A stretch of 64,000 bases of DNA, taken from Gnetum montanum (Eukaryota > Streptophyta > Gnetopsida > Gnetales > Gnetaceae). Below are positions 45,404 through 55,259 of this stretch, piece by piece. The stretch covers positions 629,576 to 693,575 of the forward strand of contig MNCI01029297.1 of the NCBI GenBank assembly GCA_015680685.1. The letters run 5' to 3'. The notes under the pieces were generated by a model. It made no database searches. It saw only the letters and a program-made list of their open reading frames with translations, and was not told the DNA's origin. Each line of letters begins with the position of its first letter. Within the stretch, counting starts at the first letter, position 1. Position numbers and translations under genes: made by a program.

Positions 45404-47383
45404 TCATTGAAATGGGGGATATCCCACATAACTAAACGGTTGAGTATGGAAAGGATTAATAAATGGAAAATGAGGATCCTTGCATATTGGAAATATTGAA
45501 GCTGGTCCATACTTATCACCTTGGATTTCACACACTTTATAATAAACACAGTGGGGCACTTCATATGATGTAGTTCCCAAATAACAAGTTGACCCTCTAT
45601 GATGTTTAGGACCGTTAGATGGTATGCAAGGATTGGGCTGATGCCTCCCATGGTTGTGTTCATTAGGCCTTATGGTTGTTGGAGTGTAAGTTGGTGGTCC
45701 TGATGAAGTTACATGAGACATTGGGTTCGAAGGTAAGGGTGCACCACATTGTTGGACTTGTGCTGAGTTGGAAGTTGCAGTGGCCTCAGAGTTATGTTGT
45801 CCTTTCCTACGGCCGTGTTTAAAGAAAGGACGCCTTTGATGTTGAGGAGGCTCTTCACTGCTGTTAGTAGCAATGGCACAAGTGTTGTTCGTGGGTTGCG
45901 GTGGTACAAACACCTTAGGAATAGTTGGTGGCATCGTGAAAGGAGGGAAAGGATAAGAATGTTGAAAGTTAGAAGGAATGAAAGGTGCATAAGGTGGTGG
46001 TTGTGTTGGAGGTATGGGCTAATAGTATTGTGGAGAATAGTATTGTGGTGAGATAGAGTATGGTGGCCTAGTTGAAGAAACAAGGTGTTGAACGTGATAA
46101 GCATTTGGATTCGGAAAATATGAAGGGTGCCTCCAGTCTAAGGGTGGTCTCCCCCATGATTGAGATTGTTGCCACTGTGATCGAACACAGTATCTCTGTA
46201 CGAACTCTGGATGTAACATGTTTCCCCAATGCTCATGTAGATGTAACAGTATGGGGCATTGACCCTTGGGGTGATCGTACAGGCATATGTTACATTCATA
46301 TGTAGGATTGGAAGTTGAGCACTTAGTCCCTTTATTCCTTCTTTCCGAATGTCTATTATTTCGCCTTGCTTCTTGGGTTGTCAAAACTCTATCTCCAATG
46401 ATGTTGATATATTCTCCACACTTTTGATTCATCCATTCCAACATCTTATTGATCTTTGCCTCAGCTTCTTCTAATGATTGTTGTATTGGCAAAGATGATG
46501 TTTCTAGCTTGAAATTTTTTGATCTCTCCTTTTCATGATCATGGACCTTTGTTGAGTTAATATTTTGGTCCCGTTGATGTTTTTCAACACTCTCCCTTCT
46601 AGCTAATTCTCCTTCTTCTTTTGCTACCCGCTTAATAAGCTCTTGGATTTGATGGGTTTGTAGTTTGTATAATTGACCTCGAGCATATACTCCTAAGGTC
46701 TCTCTTGTTTCATTACGTAGCCCATCAATGATATGGTACATTAGCCTTTCCTCGGAAAACCCATGGCCTGGACAGTTGTTTAACAATGCATAATATCTTT
46801 CTAAGGCCATGTCCAAGGGTTCATGTTTAGCTTGTCTCCATCCTTGGATTTGTTTCCTCAAGGCTAACACTCTTGCGTAGGTTTGATATTTTTCATTAAA
46901 GACTTCTACCATTGTTGACCAGCGTCGTATCGAATTTGGTTTTAATGATCTATACCATACTTTAGCTTGGTCAACGAGTGTCATAGGAAAGAGCTTCAGT
47001 TTTTGCCATCTGTTATCAATGTTATTCCATGTGCAGGCATCGTAGAAGGCTAGTAAATGTTGATGCAGATCTAAGTCATAGCCTCCTGAAAATTTGGGAA
47101 AGTTGTTTAAATCGAGCCTAGGTAGTCGGCTCTCTTTACGATGCCTACATGAGATTCGAACAGCCTCTTGTATTTGCGTGAAGCTTGTAGTGGCCAACGG
47201 GGGTTCATCATCATCTTGTAAGTTAGGCTTCTGTGCATTATGATGACGTTGTTTTTGTTCATTCTTATAGGAAACTCCCACTTCAGGTTGTGTACTCCAA
47301 CCTTCATCATCATATAGTTCGTTGGTTCTCCAATGAACTTCCTCACTAAGTGTGGCATTATTATCATCTTGTAGGAGAGGCAT
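45404..47383 (-). pseudogene. Gag polyprotein of element 1 (one in-frame TAG)
   Basis: A 659-codon frame with a single TAG at 46,019-46,021. It contains a retrotransposon gag domain (about residues 95-190: FPKFSGGYDLDLHQHLLAFY, WYRSLKPNSIRRW, VFNEKYQ), coiled-coil segments (about 245-330) and a zinc knuckle CNIC...H...C with CX2CX3HX4C spacing (about residues 395-410). The tail is Pro/Gln-rich (PPQ, QYY repeats). Gag forms the virus-like particle and binds element RNA; a nearly intact gag without pol fits a non-autonomous element packaged with help from others. Confidence 0.85.
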
Positions 47384-47492
47384 TGTCGTGTGTGAATTTA
47401 TGTGACTTTTTATAATTACTTATTTTTAAGCGATATATCGTTAAGTTCTTTACAACGACCTTGTATGATATAACTAATCTAGATAACTAGCA

Positions 47493-47514
47493 CCATCCCC
47501 AGCAACGGTGCCTA
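47493..47514 (-). other. Primer-binding site, tRNA-Asp type
   Basis: Directly after the 5' LTR the minus strand reads AGGCACCGTTGCTGGGGATG. It is close to TGGCGCCGTTGCCGGGGA, the site complementary to the 3' end of tRNA-Asp used by Athila and many Tat elements; the differences look like C-to-T decay. The equivalent site of the 54-63 kb element (62,050-62,076) is further decayed. Confidence 0.78.
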
Positions 47515-48452
47515 TGATGAGTGGCGAGGTACCCCTACACTCAACCATACGAAACGAGCGTCGCACACGTGATCCGATCGAACTCCGCAGATGGACTAGT
47601 TGTGGCACCTAGATAGTTAGCCTTAGGTTGCAGTTCGCTATCTTCCCACCTAGACTAGTATTGCATATGTCACGTATGGTTTAGTCAGATGAGGTGTATG
47701 ATATGTTCTTAATCTAATGTTACTCCTGAAGGCAGTGAAAAATAATATTAACTAAGCTAACTAGGAGGAAAAGGGTAAGAAATTCTAATCTAGCCTAAGT
47801 GCGCCGAGCAACCAATTCCTTGATCAATCGTACACATCTTGGCCCTCGTGCACGACTACCACTGGGACTACCAAGCGTAGGTCCTAGGTACGCCATTGGG
47901 ATTACCAAGCGCAGATCCCAAATACACCACTGGGTTACCAAGCGTAGATCCTAGCTACACCACAGGGCTACCAAGCAGTCACACTTAAATGCTCATAATC
48001 AAGTCGTACTCGTTCCACTTCTAGGAGTTTAAGGGTGAGAGACTAATCGCAATGAGTAACCGATTCCTTAACTAGCCGTACACATCCATAGATGCTCGTA
48101 ATCAAGTCGTACTCACACCACGCTATGAAAGCAATAAATAACATTAAATAAATAACAAATAAATAAACTAAGTGAATGCTGCAATGATGAAGTAATCTCG
48201 ATCTTTATTATCGGTCATGTGCATGTCCAAGTACGACACACTCGAATAAAGACACCGTACAATTACATTCACCACACTGCGGACAGACACGGGAAAAAAT
48301 CTAACTCTGGAGGGATCAAACTGCCAGAGCTTCGCTACTCTAAAACTAGGATGTCAAATGAGGGAGAGCTGCCTCTTATTTATAGATATGGCGGTGGACT
48401 GTGATATCGCAGCGGACGCGATATCGCGGCCTATGCGAATCGCGTCTCATCA
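47515..48452 (-). repeat. 5' LTR of element 1
   Basis: 938 bp, high similarity to 39,912-40,928. U3 holds two GATATC palindromes (48,401-48,427) and TATAAATA at 48,377-48,384, only 68 bp from the LTR end. Confidence 0.92.
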
Positions 48453-49606
48453 CCATCATACCATACATCCCATATAAATTAATAAATAATTCGTAACCAA
48501 AATTGTACACTTTTGGAAAATATACAAAATAACATGCCTAAGCTTAGAATTTGAGCCATTTGCCCCACATGCCCTTATCGCATGATCATATACACTAATC
48601 CAGTACAAAAATACAGAGAAAAGGTAAAGACAAGCCACCAATTAAAATTTTTGGGGCAGAAAGGCCAAAACAAGGAGAAAATCCTAAAAAATCTAGCAGG
48701 ACTTAATTTCACTTCCAACAAGCTCTGCACCCATGTAGATATGACTGCAATAATTCCAAATCCAAGTTCAGAACAAGCAAAAAGTGTGCACAAGGCTTAC
48801 AATCTAGGAAAAGAAGAGAGTAGAAAGAAAAATGGAAGAAAATAGACTCCTATGTGTTTCTATTTTTGTATACAAGATACAGAGTAAAAAAAAAAACCAA
48901 AAACCCGAGCATGACGGTGAAAAAAAAGGCAGTGCTCTCTTATGGTCAAATAAGAAAAAAAAACAAGGTTTTAGGCCAACATACTTTATGCTTATGTTAG
49001 CATAAAATAAAAGAAAAATCTAACCCAAGGTAGCACACATCACATGCTAATGTTACTTTACTTTTTTGGTTTTTATGTTTTTAACTTGAATTATTTATTA
49101 TTTTTTTATGAAACGATTTTCATAAGTTATTTTTATTTTTCGTCTTTACCACTAATACTATAAACTTTAAACCTGTGTAACAAACACACCAAGACTCCAA
49201 ATCAAAATCTGTTTGAACCTATGAGATCATTATCGTATGCTCTACACATTCACATGCCAAAACCACACTCAAACATCATGCAACATAGTGCTATAGTACA
49301 AATGCCTACATACCAAAATCACACATAAAGCATAAAAACGTATCGGATTGGTGCTCTTGTACCCCAATCCAACACCCCTATTAGCAACATCACCTGTCTA
49401 ACACATCACATAGGGTTAGTGTACATAATCATGTTAGTTAAGCATGTAAAGACATCATAATCATAACATAAAAGTGAATCCTCATAACATATAAAATACA
49501 TTAACTCATCCCTGAAAACCCGAGACTCCACATGTAATGTATAACTCATAAGCGGATAACCATACCTATTGTCTCTGGATGGGATGTAACACAAAAGGAC
49601 TAGGAA

Positions 49607-50532
49607 CATAATTTGCTATAAAGCCATCTTTATTGAAAATAATTTCCTACTTTATTAAATATGCATTTTGTAGATAACTTCTTTTTATGTTTAAAAAGAA
49701 CAAAACTGTTATAGATTGTCTTTTTTATTGTATTGATTAATATTGCAAAATTTCAGGCTTTTAGATTAATTAGCTTAAATATTCTATATTTTGTAATAAA
49801 GAGTTTCAAGAATGGGCCTGTCTAATGCTTAGCAATTTCTAGAAAAGCTAGATATTTCCAAATTGTTAGGCATTCCTTCTCCCTTTGTTGAACCTTCAAA
49901 AACTTTATGAATGTTACAGTGAAGGAAATTAACCAAAAACTTATTAATTGAAAAGAGAATAATTTTTTAAGGGTTGGTAAGTTTACTGTTTGTAAGTATA
50001 TCATTTAAGCTACTTATGTGTATTATTTATCATGTTGGACTCCTAGTATTTTTGCATATCATCACATTAATCAACTTATGCAAAACTTTCTTTGAAGTAG
50101 TAGTTATTCTAGAAAAGGAATTTGTCCTATTGCTTAGGATATTTACACTTCCTACAAAGAGGATGGTGGAGTAGAATTGGTGAATTATTATAAGTAGGAT
50201 ATTGTTTTATGTACCAAGTGGGTAGTTAAATGCTTATCTAGTGAAAAGCCTTGGAAGCTTCTTTTTCATTAGTGCATTTAAATGGATAAGCCTAGAGGTA
50301 GTAATTACCAATAAGATACTCATTTTTTAATTGGATATTTTTTCCAAAAGGTATTACTATATTAGGTTCTATTATGATAAAGCATATTTGGAAGACTTTG
50401 AGTTTTATTAATGATTTCTGGAACTTCAATAATATTACTATTTCTACTTCTATGTTGGATAAGATTTCTTCTTAGTGGCTTCTCATTAATCATGAACCAT
50501 GGACTATTAAGCATTCATGCCTTTGTAGTACT
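49607..50532 (+). pseudogene. Second L1-type LINE, 3' part (RT active box to thumb)
   Basis: Resumes in register with 38,319. MHFVDNFFLC at 49,661-49,690 is the YADD-type box (read FVDN); SKLLGIPSPFVEPSKTL (about 49,850-49,900), KLINWKENNFL and KFTVCKYI (about 49,940-50,000) are the thumb; INQLMQNF and KWVVKCLSSEKPWKLLFH (about 50,070-50,270) follow. It ends near 50,530, where a copia LTR begins. Confidence 0.78.
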
Positions 50533-52373
50533 TGATGTAAGCTTGACATTTCCTCCCTTTTGTAACAGCTATGTTGCTTATTTTAAGTGAACAACCTACC
50601 CTCCTGCATGTAATAGTTATGTCCTACCGAAATTGTCAAAAATGATTCTCCTACCATTATGGTATATGTAATGGTATATTTTTTCTTGTTCTTTTTTTTG
50701 CAAGCATCCTTATTTAGCTTGTAAAATCACTATATTAGTGATGGGTTGGAGGATGGGGAAAAAGTGATGTTACATTAAGGAATCAAGTTAGCTTGAGTGA
50801 TCAAGTAATAGAGGGAACAAGTCTTCTATTGTTCAAGGCCTTTTACCATTGAATGTATTCTCTTCTCTTGTAATGCCTAGTTGGAATTATGCCTTGCTAG
50901 GAGTTAAAGCCATTGCTAGGGTTTTATTATGCTTTTTCTAGGATAATTTTTCTATTATTGGTGCATTAATTCCAATTTCATGATTGAATTTCTACTTATG
51001 TTTCTTGTTATTAGTCTATTAATTTGCTTAATTAAGATGTAAATTAACAAATTAGTATCAGAGCAAGGTTGATTTAATTACCAAGGTTCTTATCTTATTA
51101 AGCATATTAAAATGGCAAGCTGTTCTAAACACATAGAAGAAAATAGAAAAATTTGATGTAGCAACTATGATCTCTGAAAAGTCTGAATGGAAGATCTCTT
51201 AATTAAAAAGAAGCAAGATGCCTACATCATCAGAATTAAGCCTTCAAACATGAAGGAAGATCAGTGAACTCATATGGACTAGTTGGCTTTTGGTAGACTA
51301 TGAAAAGGTATAACAAATTCTATTCTCATAAATGTGAAAGGTAAAAAGACTATAAAGGAATTATGGGATACTATGATTAAGATATATCAATCTAGTTCTT
51401 ACTCAAATAAATTTGATCTTAAAAGGAAATTATTGTTGTTAAAAATGTTTGAAAATAATACTACTGCATCTCATCTTACTGCTTTTAGCACCATTGTAAA
51501 ATAATTACAATCAATTGCTTGTAAGATGGATGAAGAAGTTAATGTATTACCTTGTTATAATCACTTCCTTATTTATGAGAAAATATTGTTCAAAATATTA
51601 CTAATACAATTACCTCTTTAAATTTTGATAAAGTTGTAGGATAATTGATAACTAAAGAACTTCAAAGAAAGTGTTCTAAGCCTACACCTACTAAAGCATT
51701 GGTAATTAAAGAACTAGAAAAACAAGAATAGAGTAAATTCAAGAAATTTGTTGATGATGCTTCCAAGAGAATACCAAAGTGTTGGAATTGTGAAAAGCAT
51801 GGTCACTTGAAGAAGGATTGTAAATTTCTAATGAAAAAGAAGAAAGATGTTGGATCTAGTTCTTCTAAGAAAGATGCTAATGAAGAAATACTAAACTTGT
51901 ATGCAATTACAACTAAAGGTAATTCTAATTCTAATTATTGGTACATAGATTTAGGTGCTTTAGATAGTTTTATACCTAGAAGAGAATAGTTTTCTAAATA
52001 CCATGAAGCTATGTCCTCTCCTATTTTTCTTATGAATGATGAAACTTATGTTGTTAAGAGCTATGGTAAAGTAAATTTATCCTATAATGGGAAATTAATA
52101 GTAATTCATAAGGTATATCATGCTCAAGAACTCACCAAAAATTTGCTAGTTGTGGATAATTTTGATGATTTTCACTTGTTTATAATGTTTGGAAACAAGA
52201 AATGTATAATATTTCAAGGAAAATCAATCATAGCTATAGGATTTAGAGAAAGTAATGGGTGGTTGTCCCAGTTGGATGGTGCTACAGTGGGAACTTGTTA
52301 AACGTTTCACTAGAAGAAAACCAATTGGTTGCAAGTGGTTCATTAGGATAAAATAAGGAAAAGTATACAAGGT
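50533..52373 (+). mobile_element. Ty1/copia element remnant (5' LTR, PBS, gag, protease, start of RT)
   Basis: A probable 5' LTR (about 50,533-51,049, ending AACA) is followed by the primer-binding site TTAGTATCAGAGC (51,052-51,064), one base from TGGTATCAGAGC of initiator tRNA-Met. Gag and protease follow; the frame then jumps to KPIGCKWFIRIK (about 52,318-52,353), the start of a copia RT, so the integrase is deleted. The element is cut at 52,373 by LTR element 2; its 3' part is not in the window. Confidence 0.8.
51110..52300 (+). pseudogene. Ty1/copia gag and protease
   Basis: Gag: DLLIKKKQDAYIIRIKPSNM (about 51,190-51,250), KTIKELWDTMIKIYQSSSYS, KFDLKRKLLLLKM, KMDEEVN; then a nucleocapsid knuckle CWNCEKHGHLKKDC (51,780-51,822, CX2CX4HX4C). 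Protease: YWYIDLGALDSFIPRRE (about 51,937-51,987), in which the catalytic DSGA reads DLGA, and YVVKSYGKVNL, KVYHAQELTKNLL. Several stops; inactive. Confidence 0.82.
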
Positions 52374-53168
52374 TGATGAGTGGCGAGGTACCCCTACACT
52401 CAACCATACAAATATGAGCGTTTCATGCACGATCCGGTCGAACTTCGTAGACAGGCTAGTTGTGGTATCTAGATGGTTACTTGTAGATCACAGTTTGCTG
52501 TCTTCCCACCTAGACTAGTATTAGCTTTGTCACGTATGGTTTAGTCTAGAGTGAGGTGTATGATGTGTTCCTACACTAATGCTACTCCTGAGGATGATGG
52601 GAAATAATATTAACTGAGCTAGGAGAGAGAGGGTGAGAGAGAATCTAAATTAGCCTAAGTGCGATGAACATCCATTCCTTAATCATCCATACACATCTTG
52701 GACCTCATGCATGACTACCATTGGGATTACCAAACGCATGGCCTAGGTACGCTACTGGGTTACCAAGTAGTCACACTTAAATGCTTGTCATTAAGTTGTA
52801 CTCATTCCACGTTACTAGGAGATAAGGGTAGAGAGATATTAACTAAGAAAGAAGTAAATAAAAATAACAATTAAATAATTCAGCTACGTGGATGCTGCAA
52901 TGATGAAGTAATCTCGATCTTTATTGCTGGTCATGTGCATGTCTAAGTACGTCACACTCAAATAAGGATGTCATACAATTACAATCATCACATTGCAGGC
53001 ATGCACTGGGAGAAAAGGATTGAGAGGAAAAAATGATGTACTAAAAACTATTGAAAACTTAAACTTCAAAAACTGACTACTAAATCTACCTACCTCTTAT
53101 TTATAGATGAGGAGGTAGGTTGCGATATCACGTATGCGATATCGCAGCCACCAATTCATGACTCATCA
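52374..53168 (-). repeat. 3' LTR of element 2
   Basis: 795 bp, TGATGAG...CTCATCA. Two GATATC palindromes (53,122-53,145) and TATAAATA at 53,098-53,105. Flanked on the outside by copia RT sequence. Confidence 0.9.
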
Positions 53169-54302
53169 TACCCCCACGACTGAATGAAAACTCGTCCTCG
53201 AGTTAAAGTGAGAACAAGCTCCATTGATTACACAATGGATAGGTATGGGTTTATTGACTGACGAGAATGGATTCATGCCATAGTGTGGAATCAGAACAAA
53301 ATTGAGACACAAAACAACATAAAGAAGGTAAAAAGAAAATCCTATAGCTACAAAATTGGCTGGATCTCATGTAGTTCCTGGTGCCGGTGGCTCCTCCATC
53401 GGTGTCTTTCCCTTGTCTTCCGCTCCAGGTCTTAGGATTTGATTGTGTTGAAGTATGGCTTGGAGTTTCTCCTCTTGTAAGGCCTTGAGTGCCTTGGTGT
53501 GCATGTAAGTTTGTGCTTGTGCTATAGAGGCATCCCAGTCAGCCTTCTCTTTTTCTTCTGCCACCCTTTTATTCTCTGTTAAGAGTTTATTGAGTTGCTT
53601 GGTTCTGAAAGTGTCCAGCTGGTTCTGAGCAACCTTTGGCCCTGTATTCGAAAGGTTTAATACTTCCAAAATGGCTTGAATAAAGAAATCAATAGTCACA
53701 CCACAAATGTTAACCGTGGTGCCTTCTTCTTTGTTGTGCCAAAATTGGTATGTTTTTCCTAAGTACTAGGCACCGCTTTCAAAGAGGGTAGGCCATAATG
53801 GGGACCCTTTGAGGTGATCCGTAATGGCCTCCAGAGCAAATTCTGTGGAAGGTCCAAAGTTTAATTCCACGATTACTGTAGTAAATATGGACCTTTTATG
53901 GATGGCTTGAACACAATCCTGGGGCAACGTGAGATGTCGTCCCTGTTCAGACGCAGCAGCAACTCCTCCTTCCACCTATCTTAATTGTACAGTAGCAGGG
54001 TCCTCTTGCTGGATACTAAATGATTGTTCCTCCTGCTTTACATGTTGTCTGGCAGGAACTTGTCCTTCACCTCTCCTAGGTCACTTCATCCCACCTTGAG
54101 CAGGACCTTCCTGTTGTCCATGTTTCGGGGCCATCTGCAATCACACGGGGCCAATCGTTAGTAAGGTTGTTACTAAAGTTAGGTTATACCTTACTGCTTG
54201 CCTCAATGAATTTGCTTTATCTCTATGTGACATTAATTAAAATGTCCTCGAAAGATTATAATATTTAATCCTCTTTGCTTAGGTGGTTTCCAAATCTAGT
54301 TT
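53169..54302 (-). pseudogene. 3' ORF remnant of element 2
   Basis: The minus strand carries the start region (about 54,130, CAACCTTACTAACG...TTGCAGATGGCC type acceptor and ATG), part of the transposon-protein-like domain (IEFN-type segment LNFGPSTEFALEAITDHLKG at 53,975-53,766; FFIQAILEVLNLSNTGPKVA at 53,699-53,630) and coiled coil, ending KGKTPMEEPPAPGTT at 53,367. The middle of the coiled coil is deleted compared with element 1. Confidence 0.7.
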
Positions 54303-54307
54303 CCTAG

Positions 54308-55090
54308 TGATGAGTGGGGAGGTACCCCTACACTCAACCATACGAATACAAGCGTTACACGCATGATACGGTCGAACTCTGTAGACAGACTAGTTGTGGC
54401 ATCTAGACGGTTAGCCTTAGGTCGTAGTTCGCTATCTTCCCACCTGGACTAGTATTAGCTTTGTCACGCATGGTTTAGTCTAGAGTGAGGTGTATGATGT
54501 GGTTTCTAATCTAACGCTACTCCTGAAGGCAATGGAAAGTAATATTAACTAAGCTAGGAGAGAGAGGGTGAGAGAATCTAAACTAGCCTAAGTGCGATGA
54601 GCATCCGTTCCTTGATTATCCATACACATCTTGGACTTCGGGCACAACTACCACTAGGATTACCAAGCACAGATCCTAGGTACGCTACTAGGTTACCAAG
54701 TAGTCACACTTAAATGCTTGTAATTAAGTCATACTCATTCTGCGTTTTAACATGAGTTTAAGGGTGAGAGAGACTAACTAGGAAAGTAGTAACAATTAAT
54801 TAAATAATTAAACTAAGTGAATGCTACAATGATGAAGTAATCTCGATCTTTATTGTCGGTCATGTGCGGTCCAAGTATGTCACACTCGAATAAAGGATGC
54901 CATACAATTACATTAACCACACTATGGGCATACATGGAGAGGAAAAGGGAGAGAAGGAAATTGAAATGCTTAAACTAAACCTGACTAACTAATGATCTAT
55001 GATGATCTATCTACCTCTTATTTATAGATGAGGAGATAGGTCGCAATATCGTGTACGTGATATCGCTGTCACCCAAATGACGACTCATCA
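54308..55090 (-). repeat. 3' LTR of element 3
   Basis: 783 bp, TGATGAG...CTCATCA; two degenerate palindromes (55,042-55,066), TATAAATA at 55,019-55,026; polypurine tract (minus strand GTGGGGGTA) directly outside at 55,091-55,099. Confidence 0.9.
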
Positions 55091-55259
55091 TACCCCCACG
55101 ACTGAATGAAAACTCGTCCTTGAGTTATAGTGATTACACAGATGATAGGTATGAGATTATTAGATGGGAAAAATGGGATTATGCCATAGTGTGGAATGAA
55201 AATAAAATGAAGACACAACACAAAGAATGTTTTACATCTACAAAAATTTTGGAACTCAT

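Larger units (their letters stand above)
39912..48452 (-). mobile_element. Pol-less Athila/Tat-like LTR element 1 with CCATC target duplication
   Basis: LTRs at 39,912-40,928 (3') and 47,515-48,452 (5') enclose gag (47,383-45,404) and a 3' ORF (43,703-41,100), all on the minus strand. The 5-bp target-site duplication CCATC is perfect (39,907-39,911 and 48,453-48,457). No protease, RT, RNase H or integrase motif is visible; a 405-base gap is too small to hide pol. The related element at 54,308-62,815 has the same organisation without a gap. Confidence 0.88.
38320..49606. mobile_element. 11.3 kb insertion in the second LINE, flanked by CATAA
   Basis: Begins CGTAACACCCCACCC and ends ...GACTAGGAA; CATAA stands at 38,315-38,319 and 49,607-49,611. 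Removing the insertion and one CATAA copy puts the LINE reading frame back in register. About 2.74 kb (38,320-39,911 and 48,453-49,606) belongs to the inserted element; the rest is a nested LTR element. The outer part has no recognisable coding sequence. The TGTAACACCC-like start is common among plant LTRs, so a solo LTR or non-autonomous element is the likeliest identity. Confidence 0.7.

Noticed and set aside
38320-49606. Imperfect terminal inverted repeats (GTAACACCCCACCC against GTTACATCCCATCC) suggesting a DNA transposon
   Set aside because: The right-hand motif ends about 17 bp inside the border fixed by the CATAA duplication and the LINE frame, so the match is probably chance.
52374-55090. 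A short element formed by LTRs 52,374 and 54,308 with a deleted interior
   Set aside because: The left and right flanks of element 3 form one continuous internal sequence of element 2, and 5-bp target duplications are present, so nesting explains the three LTRs better.
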